The translations under genes were made by a program, and so were the position numbers. From the NCBI GenBank assembly GCA_037367405.1, contig JAZKJV010006942.1, positions 372,001 through 436,000 on the forward strand: DNA of 64,000 nt, read 5' to 3'. The notes under the pieces were generated by a model. It was not told the DNA's origin. It saw only the letters and a program-made list of their open reading frames with translations, and did no database searches. Source of the stretch: Ottelia alismoides. Its lineage: Eukaryota; Streptophyta; Magnoliopsida; Alismatales; Hydrocharitaceae. Shown in pieces: positions 1-11,523 of this stretch. Every line of letters begins with the position of its first letter. The stretch's first letter is position 1.

Positions 1-2450
1 GACTACATACGATTGAATCAGGCCACCAAGAAGGATCATTTAGCACTGCCATTCATTGATCAGATTATCGAGAGGCTAGTTGGGAAGAGTCACTACTGTT
101 TTCTTGACGGGTACTCCGATTATAATCAAGTGGCCATTGCGCCCAAAGACTAGGAGAAAATGACATTCACCTGTCTGTTTGGGACTTATGCTTTCAGACG
201 GATGCCCTTTGGTCTATGTAACGGCCCCCGCGACATTCCAAAGGTGCTTGTTGTCCATTTTCTCGGACATGGTGGGTGGTTTCTTAGAGGTCTTCATGGA
301 TGACTTCTCGGTCTATGGCGATGGGTTTGATGCTTGTCTTGACTGCCTAGACCGTGTGCTTCAGCGCTGCATAGAGGTCAATCTTGTCTTGTCTTGGGAG
401 AAGACTCACTTCATGGTGACTCAAGGGACGGTCCTTGGTTATATCATCTCCAACAGAGGCATGGAGGTTGATCCAACCAAGGTGGATATCATTAGAAAAC
501 TCAATCCACCATCCAATCTACGTCAATTGCGGTCTTTTCTGGGGCATGTCGATTTCTACCGACGGTTTATTCATGACTTAAGTCGTATTGCCCAACCGCT
601 TACTGATTTGCTGACGAAAGACATCGAGTTCATTGTAGATGATAAGTGTCTTGCGTCCTTTGAGACTCTCAAGAATATGGTTGTTACGGCTCCTGTCCTT
701 CAGCCACCTGATTGGTCTCTCCCATTCGAGATCATGACGGACGCTTCTGATTTTGCCGTAGGGGCTGTGCTTGGACAGAGGAGGGATGGATTGCCGTATG
801 CCATTCACTACGTCAGCCGGACTTTGGATGCCGCTCAGCGGAATTACACTGTGACTGAGAAAGAGATGCTGGTCGTAGTCTTTTCTTTGGATAAGTATCG
901 ATCTTATATTCTCGGATCTAGAGTAACCATCTATACCGATCACACCGTCATCGGTACCTCATGGCCAAGAAGGATGCCAAAGCTCGCCTTACCAGATGGA
1001 TCCTTCTGCTCCAGGAGTTTGATATTGAGATTAAGGATAAGCCTGGAGTTAAGAATGTGGTGGCGGATCATCTCTCCCGCTTAGAGAACCTTGAGGAATC
1101 TGAGCCCAGCTTACCTATCACAAAGACTTTTCCGGATGAGGCAATCTTGGTGATCTCCTTGCTCCCATGGTATGCCGACTTTGTAAACTATCTTGTTGCC
1201 AAGACGATTCCCCAGGGTTGGCCCAGGCAGAAACTTGAGACCTTCCTAGCTAAGGTCAAGTTTTACCATTGGGAGGATCTCGTCCTTTATCATGAAGGAG
1301 GGGATAACATTTGGAGACGGTGCATTCCTCAAGAAGAACAGCATAGCGTCCTCACCTATTGCCACAAGCTTGAGGCATGAGGACATCATTCTGGAAGAAG
1401 GACAGCACAGAAGGTGCTTCAATCCGGCCTTTGGTGGCCTACTCTCTTCAAGGATTCAGATGAATTCGTGAAGAGGTGTACTGACTGTTAGAAAATGGGT
1501 ACTTACGGATAGATAGACATGATGCCCATGCAGCCCATTCACTTTTGTGAGGTTTTTGATGCATGGGGGATTGATTTCATGGGCCCATTTCCCAAGAGTC
1601 AGGGGTTTGAACACATTTTGCTCGCTGTAGATTATGTTAGCCGATGGGTTGAGGCCATCCCCGCCCGAGCCGCAGATGCTAAAACCATGTGTCGATTTTT
1701 GAGGAAAAATATCATTTCACGATTTGGGGTACCCAGAGTTCTGATTTCAGACGGGGGGGGGGGGTCATTTCATTAATGATAAAGTTAGGGCCCTTGCAGA
1801 TGAGTTCGGCATTGACCATCGTGTTGCCACACCGTATCACCCTCAGATTAATGGTCTTTCCGAAGTATCAAACATGGAGATTAAGACTATCTTACAGAAG
1901 GTTGTCCGCCCAGACCGAAAGGATTGGTCACAGCTTTTGGACTCAGTTTTGTGGGCCTATCGGACTTCCTTCAAGAATCCATTAAGGACATCTCCCTTTC
2001 GCCTCGTCTATGGCAAGCCGTGTCATCTGCTAGTGGAAATCAAGCATAAATCATTTTGGGCAGTCACCGAGTTACTATTAGATCCCGAGAGTATAGGAGA
2101 ACAGAGGAGAGCAGAGTTGGCAGCCCTGGAGGAGTTGAGAGATACATCCTTTTCTAGCAGCCTACAGTACAAGGAAAGTGAAGACATGGCATGATTCTCA
2201 TATCAGCCATAAACAGTTTGAGCCCGATCAGCGTGTATGGTTGTTCGATTCCAGGCTGAAGTCATTTCCAGGGAAATTACAGAGTAAGTGGAAAGGTCCC
2301 TATGTGGTCAGGAAGGTACATGACAATGGTAGCATTGATATATCAGAGACGTCGTCTTCCTCTACCTTTCGTATTAACGGTCAGCGCCTGAACTTATATC
2401 TAGATCATGATCCACCGGCCGTTGACGTTGTCCCCACTCTTCTGGTATGA
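1..2450 (+). pseudogene. Ty3/gypsy pol remnant (RT, RNase H, integrase)
   Basis: This is the 3' two thirds of a Ty3/gypsy polyprotein, entering from outside the window. Order: reverse transcriptase with the catalytic FMDDFSVYG at about 295-320, the RT connection (LRQLRSFLGHVDFYRRF), RNase H (TDASDFAVGAVLGQ, 736-780), the HHCC integrase zinc region (about 1345-1490), the integrase core (GIDFMGPF, 1570-1590; ISDGG near 1745-1760) and the integrase C-terminal segment to a stop at 2448-2450. It is dead: an in-frame TAG at 151-153, frameshifts near 225, near 950 and inside a run of G at about 1753-1763, stops at about 1378 and 1489, and a frame change near 2180. The wording of the RT and integrase motifs resembles the Athila/Tat branch; that lineage call is from recall of the family and not tested. 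Confidence 0.93.
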
Positions 2451-2599
2451 GATGTGTTCTTTGACTCCGATCATTTGCATCTCATACATGGTTATCACTT
2501 CCATCTTCCGCTGTATAGATCCACCTATTGATATCTTTTCTCCTTTTCTTCTTTTCTTCTTTTCCTTTTCTATCTTCTTTATCTACCGAAAAGGTGCCT

Positions 2600-2990
2600 C
2601 TCTTTGTAGACAGTTTTCTATTCTTAGGACGTACTTTATCCTAAGTATAGGGGGGTGTGCACCCCGAGTTGTTCTATTCTTTGATCCTCTCCATTGTCTC
2701 CTCTTCTTGTCTATACTTAGGGATATCTTACCCTAAGTATAGGGGGAGACAGTCTGAGTACGATCTGTTCATTCCTACCCTTGACCCTCCCTGCATTGTG
2801 TACAGTCTGCTATACTTAAGATTATTTGATCCTAAGTATTGGGGGGACGGTCGACTTCTCATTCATTCGTTTATTCATTCTTCTCTTATTCATTTATTCG
2901 TTAGACTTTTCTATACTTAGTAGGAGTTATGTCTTCTCTTTTCTCTCCGATCTATGAGGACATAGCTCAAGCTAAGTATAGGGGGGTCGT
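2600..2990 (+). repeat. Hairpin plus G-run array, 3' region of the Ty3 element
   Basis: Four inverted pairs of the form CTATACTTAGG...CCTAAGTATAG occur, each followed directly by a run of five or six G: 2618-2655, 2711-2746, 2811-2846 and a looser one at about 2913-2987. Spacing is about 90-100 bases. The stretch between them is pyrimidine-rich. The same array occurs on the other strand at 22,926-23,416 in a second element. The G-run part (TATAGGGGGG) looks like the polypurine tract that primes plus-strand synthesis in the second element. Confidence 0.8.
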
Positions 2991-4097
2991 ATATACTACG
3001 TATATACTTTAGCCATAACCCGTACTTTCATATTTTTACTAATAACTATGGCTATTTATACTTATAAAATTCATTAAAAACCTTAATAATAAGATGTTTC
3101 ATTCCTCAAATTCTTTTTATACTTACTGATTAATAAATCAGGTGAAAATATTTTTTGCAAAATGTTTGAAAAATAGTTTGAAAATGTTTTTAAAAAATCT
3201 TTTGAAAACTATTTGGAAAACATCCTGTTACATGTTTTCAACCTTTGTAAAAACATTTTGATTGTAAAATTATTTTCTTTGTGTGAAATAAAATATTTGA
3301 AAAATAATTTGCTAATGGTTGAAAAATGGTTGCAAAAATGTTTGAAAAATCTATATATACTGTTTGGAAAACCGTGGCAAAATGATTTTCAAATGTGTGT
3401 ACATGCTTGTAAAAACTTTTTGTAAAAATTAGTTTGGACTATAGTTTTCAAAATTGTTTGAAAAACCCTTGTCAAATAAATTTGAGGAATACTTACATCC
3501 ACCCTAAAATCCACTGTATAAAATTGACCACTTACCCTTGTAAATTCTTAAAATCCACTTCTTGTAAATACAAGATGCACCCCGTGTAAATATTTGTACC
3601 TAATTTTTGGCCAAAATCTTTTTATTTTCAAAAATCCCAAAAACATTTGCAAAACTAAAATTCAAAAACATTTGAAAAATCTTTTTGAAAAATCTAAAAA
3701 AATGCATATGCATCATCTTTTCAAAAACCCATAAAAAGTTCAAAATCTTTGAAAATTGCATCACAAAAATATTTTCTGCATAGCATTTGCATGGCATTAG
3801 CATTTTTTCGGATTGAGTTGATAGTTGAACGAGTCTAAGTAAAATCTGAAGATTGGAGCTTGGTTGGACCTTAAAATCTACCTAATTAACAGGAACCTTA
3901 TAGGAGCTGGAATTGAGGTACTTCAGGTCTAGGTGACTTAATTCTTTGAGGATCACGAGACTTGGTTCAATGGATTCTTGACTGCCTAAGTAGAGTATTT
4001 CGGAGAACACGCACGACTCTTGTTGATAATGACCTAACTTGGACACCTGCACCTTTCACTTGGCTCAGCTCAGTTGGAGTGGTGAGGGGGTTGGATT
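2991..4097 (+). repeat. 3' non-coding region of the Ty3 element, truncated
   Basis: AT-rich non-coding sequence that matches, in reverse, about 21,850-22,920 of the minus-strand element, including a stretch (about 3140-3480) made of reiterated TTTGAAAA words and the segment near 3900-4095 (lovely match around GAGGTACTTCAGGTCTAGGT and its partner). Similarity stops near 4097, so the element is truncated here before its 3' LTR. Small open frames in it are by-products of the repeats. Confidence 0.7.
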
Positions 4098-4099
4098 TT

Positions 4100-4337
4100 A
4101 ACGATCATTTTTTTAAACTCATCATCCAGACGTCATTTTTTTAACGGTCGTAGGATTTTTCAAATCGGCCATGTTTGGATGGAGGCTGTAGGAGTCTCTG
4201 TTTCTGACGAAATTTTAACAGAATGTGAGAGGGATATAATGATGAATATACAAATTTTTATTTTTCAAAAAAATAAAAAAATGAGGAAAAAATAGGGGTG
4301 GGAGTAGCCAAGTTGGCTACTCCCTGGGGGCAGCCCC
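4100..4337. repeat. Half of a foldback (MITE-like) element
   Basis: From about 4122 the sequence follows one arm and the loop of the foldback element at 31,664-32,034: CATCCAGACGTCATTTTTTT, then the arm with TTTGGATGGAGGC and the end GGGGGCAGCCCC (to 4337). The other arm is missing; the left border coincides with the truncation of the Ty3 remnant, so a deletion or an insertion joined them. Confidence 0.7.
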
Positions 4338-4973
4338 ATTTTACCCTATATATATATATTATATGAACTGGGTGGCTCTCCATTCTCATTTGCCATATTA
4401 TGTCATCTTTGTTAACTTTCTCCTAGATGCGACTAAGAGCACTAGTGATCAATCAAGATGAATGTGGTGAATGATCACATCACAAGCATAACTTCAGTAA
4501 CTGATCAATCAGTCGGACCTCAACACAAGTAATGGGTGTTTGATGACTTGAAAAGAGGTGATTGATTACACTGAAAAAAAGTAATTGTTTACGTTCTATG
4601 AGATTGATCAGATCATAAGCAGTTCATGTTGAAATCAGATGCCTTAAGTGACTGGTCACAACGTCCTATTGGAATAGGGCATGGAAACATCATTGATTTA
4701 TTAAGTTTTGAAGACTGATCAATCTCAAAGGCAATGGTGATGATCGTAAGCACCACTGAACGACCTCCAGACACCCCAAAATCGTGTCAAGACGAGTCCT
4801 CCGTTAGGGTAGATGCATGTCCTTGTGTGGGAGAGCCCATGCTACTTGGAGACCCTCCGCAAAATTCCTACCTCTGATATGCTATGGTCCTCTGTAGAAG
4901 AAAAACACTGAAAATCAATCCAACCACAAAACATGATTACTTGCGTGGAAATCTCCTCAGCAAAATGGAAAAA
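4338..4973. other. Intergenic, nothing recognised
   Basis: No open frame, repeat or RNA gene that I can support. Moderately AT-rich single-copy-looking DNA between the foldback half and the Mutator-like inverted repeat. Confidence 0.5.
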
Positions 4974-5061
4974 GGGATTTTTACACCCATAACCCTGAGT
5001 AATTCGCAATAATATTCATAACCCTGCATAATCGCGAATTACACGAGGAACCCCGAGTAAT
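4974..5061 (+). repeat. Left terminal inverted repeat of the Mutator-like unit
   Basis: Pairs with 11,435-11,523 in inverted orientation. It contains an internal reiteration of the words CATAACCC and AATTCGC/AATCGCGAATT. The CACTA element is inserted immediately after its last base. Confidence 0.7.
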
Positions 5062-5987
5062 CACTACAACAAAATATGCTTAAGCTGACGGACCTTTGAC
5101 GACAGAATAGGGGTTTCTGGTGACGAAAATCGCTTTGGCGACGGAAATTCCGTCACTTAATTGCCGTCATTAAAACCCGCGTCGCCAAAAACTTTGGCGA
5201 CGGAATTCCGTTACTGAAAGGTTACATGGCAGCAAATCCGTCGCAACAAGACCGACAGCATTGCTAATGTTGACAATAATTAATTTTAAGCTTCATCGGA
5301 TTGTTTGAATTTATACTTGCTGTAATCGATTTGAATATAATAAGAATGGAAGAATGGCAATGACTTGATGATGTACATATATATATGATGAACTATATAC
5401 CAACAATTTGATTTTGTTTGCAATAGCTCTAAGCCAACTCTGTGCTAAAAACCAACATGTTACAACCAGAACCACTTGAATATGATATATTATATTACAT
5501 TTGAAACATGGGTACTTTAATCCTCTCTCTCCATTTTTGCACAGGTCAAAGAACTGACGTCAGACAGTGCATAAGAACCGGCTGGTTGTATCAGGACCAG
5601 ACTTCTCTAATTTGTATCCTATCAGAGGTCCGGCAAGGTATAGTATACCAGTGTTATGGGGAGACCTATCAGCATCACACATGACTCTGCAATTTCAAAA
5701 GCAATAGACACCCGTTAGATGATAAAAAGAGAAGTTGATGTGGCCATAGAAGAGTGCAAGAGAAGAAGCAAAATGAAGAAGGAATCCGACTTGTTCTAAC
5801 CAAAATATACATGTTGTATTCCGTGCCAAGACAGAGGGGATAATTCTCCGAGGAAGCGTTGCTTGCAAATTTTTACATACATTATTGTCCCATATCGCCA
5901 ATGTAATGAGAAATGTTCATCCAACCAATTTTGATGGCTGAGCTCCAATGGCACGTAATACAATTTTCCCCATTGATAAATAAATAA

Positions 5988-5990
<3 letters not shown>

Positions 5991-6027
<37 letters not shown>
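5991..6027. repeat. (AT)n microsatellite
   Basis: Uninterrupted AT dinucleotides inside the CACTA element; they create the tyrosine/isoleucine-rich frames nearby. Confidence 0.97.
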
Positions 6028-6031
<4 letters not shown>

Positions 6032-6343
6032 AATGCAATGCAAAAGAGAATACCTTGCAATCCGACAGTGATCGAGGTTGCGCCATGACCAAAGGGCCCT
6101 CAAGGAACCTTACGGCTGGCCAATAAATGTCACAATGCGTGTAATACCATTTTCTTCCTCAGCTGCAATCTCTGGATTAGGGAAGATTCAACACATAATG
6201 ACAATCTCGATTAGTCCAAGTTTGTCCAAATAATAGAATAAAGGCATCATAAGCAAGTAGAGGAAACAAAATCACAAGAATCTGAATTAAGTTAATGTAA
6301 GATGATGGGGACATTAATAATAAAGAGGGTACTTTTTACCTGG

Positions 6344-6443
6344 TGAAGACTTGAATATTAATAAATGGTATGCCAATGAGTAGTTTCTACTTGTTGAAGA
6401 CTTGAATATTAATAAATGGTATGCCCGTGAGTAGAGTAGTCAA
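6344..6443. repeat. Tandem duplication, 51-bp unit
   Basis: TGAAGACTTGAATATTAATA is repeated at 6344 and 6395 together with the following ATGGTATGCC and GTGAGTAG; two copies, few differences. Confidence 0.85.
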
Positions 6444-9400
6444 GGAAGTCTAGAATAACACCAAGGCAATACAGAATGCTCTGCATTGAGTAGTCAAGGC
6501 ATGATCACAAATAAATCCTTGCATAATACAATTAATTTATATGCATGCTTTATAGAAATAGTAAAAGAGTTTTCCCAAACATAATTTGGGTAACATGATT
6601 ATTTCCGGTAGGTGAGTGCACCACGTGCTTGTCCATTATAGCATGACGATAGAAGATATAATTATGTGGCAGACCATGCAAGGTTAGAAAGCATAACAAT
6701 CTCGAAAATCCATGCTTCATTTCAAAGGTAGATGTTTAGATCGTCTGAGGGTGTCAAGGACTTGATAATATTCAGAAGGAACTGATTGAATCCTTCATAT
6801 GTTTGATAGATTCGTCTATGAGCTTATGAGATTAAGATGACGTGATCGATATTGGCAGAAGCATTTGATTAGAGGTAGATTTTAAATATCGATAACTGTT
6901 AAAATACAATCATCATCTATTTCATGATCTTCTTGATATAAGTAGATCTTAAACATATAATTGACAATCTTTAGTCGCGGGAAATTGTTTCTTATTAATT
7001 CACAAATTTTAAGTAAACAATCTACCAAAAAGCTCGTTAGATTATAGTTGCATTCATTACAAAATACACATTCATCCAACACATCGAAGAGGATTGTACC
7101 CAATCTAATGATAACATTAATAAGCATAATACCATACTGCTGGTTGTTATTTTCAGTAAATTTAACCAAGTTTACCGAAGTTCGTGAGCTTGGGATTGAA
7201 TTCAGGCATGATATGTATATGCACCACACATCCGTCCAGTTCCTCCAGATGATAGATCAATGTTGATTCCAATCTAGTAGTTGTAGAGCTAGGATCATAT
7301 GAAAGGAGCGTGCTAACAAAATATATGGAAAGCCTAGATGAACTAAACTAAACATGTTTTTGAACTAAACATTGCTCACCAGATTTTTAAAGTTGTTGAC
7401 ACCTTTTTTAGGAATAATTTGCAATCGACATGGATATGTCAGTGAAGTCCGCGGACCTGAATGAAATATCAAACTCAATCTCAAGAATTAAAAGCTTCAA
7501 TTATTACATCGAGTGATAAATAACATTGATTTGTTTACCTGCTTTCTAAAGGTTTCTTCATGCTTCGAGAATGTTGTTTTCATGTATGCTTCTTGTATTC
7601 CTTCAAGTACTTCTCCATTTCCCATTATTTGAGGCTGACATGAACAAGAATCAATCATAAGAACCAGATACATAGATTCACATCTGAATTTAAGAAGAAA
7701 AAAATATTTTTCTTCAAGTACTTTTCCATTTCCTATTACTCCGAGTGATTGCATCAGAGTTAGCTAAATGAGCATCTGATGGAATTAAGAATTAACAGAC
7801 TCCAGCTGAGTATCCAACGTATTCATAGAGAGTGAAGAATGTTACCATATCCTAGGAAGCTTGATGCTTCCTTGACGATTGTCCCATAACCATCATGCTT
7901 GATCCAAAGATGGATGGAGCAAAAAGGCCTTAAGCGTGGAGGGAAGCACCATAATTAAAGAAGGGTTGATAGATGAATTAGTCTGTAAGGCCAATGATTT
8001 CTAGTAGTCGTGTCAATAAACAAGTAGAAGTCGTTCAAAACTCACAAAGTTCGACCTCTTACCATCCGATTTTTTGTCAAAAGACGAACCACACATAATG
8101 CCTCCTTGATGTTTTGTTCCAGTTCGGCCAGAGCACTTGCCTTTCAGTGATACCATTAGAAACATAGACGATTATAAGGGTGAAACTGGGACCACTCATT
8201 ACTGCCGTAGGAGAGGATGATAGACAACACAACCAAGTATCATCATACATAAATCAATATTAATATATTCTGCCCTGATTACATGACAACATCCATATTT
8301 ATTTGTTGTTGCTCGGAGCAGGGGTGGGTGGTCAGAGTTTAAACACTGCAATAGGAACCAAATACCTAAGAACATATATACTGTAATATCTCTCAATACT
8401 GAAAACCTGGCAAATTGCCTCCAAGCAAAATCCTGTACAAAAAATTGTCAAAATCGAGATTTTTTTTCTGCTTTTGACTACCTCATTTTTAGACATAATC
8501 TAAAAATCCAGAAATAGACCACGACCATAAGCCTTAGAAAACCTGTATGTTCTAAATCTGAAGGCATCATTGTGTCCATAAGAAGTAGAACTACTTCTAG
8601 ACGATAATAGCATACCAAGATAAATCCCTTGTAAAATAGACGAGGTGTGCGATCATCTTCAAACAGAGAAGATTATATTCCCATCACCATCGGTAGAAGA
8701 GGTTGTGTAAATTAATTTTTGGTGCCTTTCTAAGTGGTTCAGAAGTCCCTCTATCTCTTTGTAATGAACTTCATAGTCGGCTACCATAGACCAACTGCCA
8801 TCCACCAATAAACTTATCCCCAAATCCTTAAACATTGTTACTCGTCCTTGATCAGAATTGCATCCTGATCGCATGTGTCATTCACCGTCTTCGTTATCAA
8901 AACCCCATGGTCATTCTCATGCATCCTTATACACCGTTTCTCATCATGGATTGACAGAGCGGGGGTCCCCTACAATGTGACAGAAACCTTTGTGAAGTGA
9001 AAATTGGAGAATGATCTAACCTTTGAAAAGTAGAAATTGTAGAATGATCGAATCCAGAAACCCTAAATCGTGGAGGAGACGGCCCGTTCGCCACCGCAGG
9101 TGATAGTTTTTCATCGTCCCTCGAACCCTAAATCCAGAGGAGACGGAGGACTACTTGAGAAAGTGTGAGAAATGTTTGAAATGAGACCACCCAATGGTGG
9201 GTTGTATATATACCTTAGGTCAATGGAGATCGATGGAGATGAGGAGAGGGAGAGAAATCGCCGCGAGGATCGTTGGTAGAGCCGAGGAGAGCGGAGGGAA
9301 GCTGCGTGCCGTAGAGGAGATTGGAGAGGGCACGCCGGAGATCAAATTTTAGGGTTTTTTGGAAACCGCTTGTATATAAAGGGGCCTATGTAGAATTTAG

Positions 9401-9483
9401 GTGACAGACCTCCGCGACAGATATCTGTTGCATCAAAATCCGTCGCATGAATTCCGTTACAATAACCCATTTCTGTTGTAGTG

Positions 9484-10065
9484 TCCTCTCGAAGCCCCCC
9501 CGACCCCCCATATCGAGCTGCTCTGCCCCTGCTCGAAGCCCCCTGCCGTCAAGCTCCTCCTCGACGTGCTGCCACTCCGTCGAGCTCTCCTCAAAGAACC
9601 GCCTCCTAGCTTCCCCGCACCGATCTGCTTCGTTCCCGTTCAAGTCCTCCTCCCCTCGCTGAGCTCCTCCTTGAAAGCCCCCTCCTCACCCGTCGATCTC
9701 CTCCTCAATCCCCCCTCCACTTCAATGCTTTCAGACCCCTCCCCCGAGCAACATTCCTCCTCAAACCCCCTGCGGCTGAGCTTCCTCCACCACCACGCCA
9801 ACTGATAGTCGAGGAGGACTCCATTGGAGAGGTGGGTGGTCGAGGAGGTCGAGGCTATCTTGGAGGGGGGTGGGGGAGGCGACGATTGGCCTGGCGGGGG
9901 TGGGGGCGGCGGCTGCTGATCTGGAGGGAGGTGGACGATGAGCCTAGAGGGAGGGGGTCGACGGGCCTAGAGGGGGTGGGGGTGGCGGGCCTGGAGGGAG
10001 GGGGTGAAGATGGTTAGCTTGGAGGGAGGGGCGGGTCTTGGAGGGAGGGGGCGGTGGTGGCTGAC
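9484..10065. repeat. GC-rich low-complexity sequence in the Mutator-like unit
   Basis: First half is pyrimidine-rich with reiterated CTCCTC and CCCCC words (9484-9790), second half is purine-rich with loose repeats of GGCCTGGAGGGAGGGGG (9820-10,120). The contrast with the surrounding AT-rich DNA is sharp. Open frames here are repetitive and I do not regard them as genes. Confidence 0.75.
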
Positions 10066-10875
10066 CTAGAGGAAGGGGGCGCTGGTGGTTGGCCTGGATG
10101 GAGGGGGCAGTGGCTGCCCACTCGACACAATAAATGGATCTCTCCTAAGTTCTAGCGAGATATAGCAACAAAGATCTTTGGGAGCGCTTACGAAGGACCC
10201 ATCAATCCTTTGCAGCAATCTGTTGTTCTGGACCAGATCTTCTGGACGACAACCAAACATCAAGAACCGATAGTAGCGAGTGAGATCTATATAATGCCCT
10301 CAAAAACAGTGGACTCAACGTCGACATGCTCTTTCTTGTGGTGAGTGACTTCCTCCAAGAACTCCATCTCGTCCAGGCAGAGGCGTGCCTTGCGGGTTGG
10401 TAACCGACCGACGAAGGCAGCCTCGAGCTCCGATCGACTAGGGACCTGGGAATTCTCAAGCCCGTCAAGGAAGGAATGGATTTTCTCTCATAGGTTCTCA
10501 TCTTCGGGGTCGACGTAGAGCTTGGAGCTCTTCACATGCTGCCACAGAAGCTCCAACTGTTCTTCTCTGTTAGCATTGAGATCGAGTTCGGATGAGGGCA
10601 ACACGTCCAACAGCATGCAGAGCTCCTGCGTGATGTTGTAGAAGCCAGAGATCTTTGTGTTGAGCAGCAATACCCACAAGCGGCTCGATTACTGGCAGTA
10701 GTCGAGGAGGGACTTGGAGCGATGGAGCAAGGTATAGAGCTCCTCGAAAAAGAGGGTCGAAGAATCATAGAAGGCCAGAGGTGGGTTCTACTTGAGGAAG
10801 TCAAAGAGAGAGTGGAGTGCCCTGACCTTCCTAGCGAGGAAGCAAAAACTGCGATGCTGGAGGATGGCAGGCTGG
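10066..10875 (-). pseudogene. Captured fragment of a U-box E3 ubiquitin ligase gene (PUB type)
   Basis: Read on the minus strand, the translated pieces follow the N-terminal (UND) domain of plant U-box/ARM ligases: LARKVRALHSLF, then FEELYTLLHRSKSLLDY, LWVLLLNTKISGFYNITQEL, ELDLNANREEQLELL, KLYVDPEDENL, FLDGLENSQVPSRSELE, then the start of the U-box itself, PKDLCCYISLELRRDPFIV (family form PKDFCCPISLELMRDPVIV). The U-box is cut after about 25 residues and the ARM repeats are absent. Stops after FDFLK, after LLDYCQ and after EDENL, a stop in the EGII region and a frame change near 10,260 show it is not functional. GC-rich repeats flank it on both sides, as expected for a gene fragment carried by a transposon. 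Confidence 0.82.
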
Positions 10876-11039
10876 GGAGGGAAGGGAACATCGTTACGTG
10901 TCTTTAAAAAAGTTTGAAGTCAACTTGCAGAGTTGACATGTTCTCCTCCTTGATTTACCGAGTAGATGAATTACGGTTGTATCTTTTGTTATTTTTGACT
11001 TGGGCATACGCTTTTTATTTTTCTCAGTCAGATTTGACC

Positions 11040-11312
11040 ACGTGACGGGCCGAGAGGGGGGAGTAGGGGCGGTGGCTGGCTTGGAGGGAGCGGGAGACGG
11101 TCCTGGAGGGGGGGCGACGGACATGGAGGGGGGTGTAGGCAGGGTGAGGCGGCATGCCTGGAAGGTGGGGGGAGGCGGCAAGTGGCATGCCTGGAAGGGG
11201 GGGAGGCGGCGGTGGCTGGAGGGAGGTGATGACAGACTTGGAGGGATGGGGCGTCGGTGGCTGGAGGAGGGAGGGGATAGTGGGCCTAGAGGGAGGGGGC
11301 AGCTGGCAATGG
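11040..11312. repeat. Purine-rich degenerate tandem repeat
   Basis: Loose copies of GGCTTGGAGGGAGNGGG and GGCGGTGGCTGG at 25-40-base spacing, the same words as at 9950-10,120 on the other side of the U-box fragment. Probably subterminal repeats of the Mutator-like unit. Confidence 0.7.
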
Positions 11313-11434
11313 GAGGGTTTTTTTATTTTTGAATTGTTTAATAGCCATTAGATAGTCCATGGGTTAGATTAACCCAATGATATGGTTGGGTTAACTGCAA
11401 AATTAACGGAGGGTTATAGGTGTGAGACGGAGGG

Positions 11435-11523
11435 ATTATCCGGGATTTCTCGTGTAATTCACGATTATGCGGGGTTATGATTGTAATTACGGAATTATTC
11501 AAGGTTATGGATGTAAATATCTC
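11435..11523 (-). repeat. Right terminal inverted repeat of the Mutator-like unit
   Basis: Inverted partner of 4974-5061 (shared words TAATCGNGAATTACACGAG and CATAACCCNGCATAAT). Confidence 0.7.

Larger units (their letters stand above)
5062..9483. mobile_element. Non-autonomous CACTA element, 4.4 kb
   Basis: It starts CACTACAACAAAATATGC (5062) and ends with the inverted form, ...TTTCTGTTGTAGTG (9483). Both ends carry subterminal copies of GCGACGG/CCGTCGC-type words (5090-5250 and 9400-9465), as in plant En/Spm-like elements. The interior has no transposase frame; short open frames at 6882-7229, 7497-7754 and 8659-8874 (minus) match nothing I know. Minus-strand sequence at about 9050-9370 looks like a leader (CCCTAAA words, long unbroken pyrimidine stretches). 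No 3-bp target duplication is visible (AAT left, TCC right). Confidence 0.82.
4974..11523. mobile_element. Mutator-like (Pack-MULE-type) unit with captured gene, candidate
   Basis: Long imperfect inverted repeats of about 88 bases bound the unit: left 4974-5061 (starts GGGATTTTTACACCCATAAC), right 11,435-11,523 (reverse complement starts GAGATATTTACATCCATAAC). Starts of this type and length fit Mutator-like elements. Between them lie a CACTA element (5062-9483), GC-rich low-complexity DNA and a fragment of a U-box gene on the minus strand. I find no matching 9-bp target duplication at the outer ends (ATGGAAAAA against AAAAAACAA), so the outer borders or the class could be wrong. Without the CACTA insertion the unit would be about 2.1 kb. 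Confidence 0.55.

Noticed and set aside
2407..2920. Frames of 87-109 codons, Phe/Leu/Ser-rich, after integrase
   Set aside because: They run through the hairpin/G-run array and have no domain; an envelope-like protein is not supported.
3213..3425. Open frame of 70 codons in the Ty3 3' region
   Set aside because: Made by the TTTGAAAA repeats.
5796..6103. Frames with poly(Ile-Tyr) near 5.9-6.1 kb
   Set aside because: Created by the (AT)n microsatellite.
10722..10907. Short + strand frame over the U-box fragment
   Set aside because: The minus strand explains the sequence with a known domain order.
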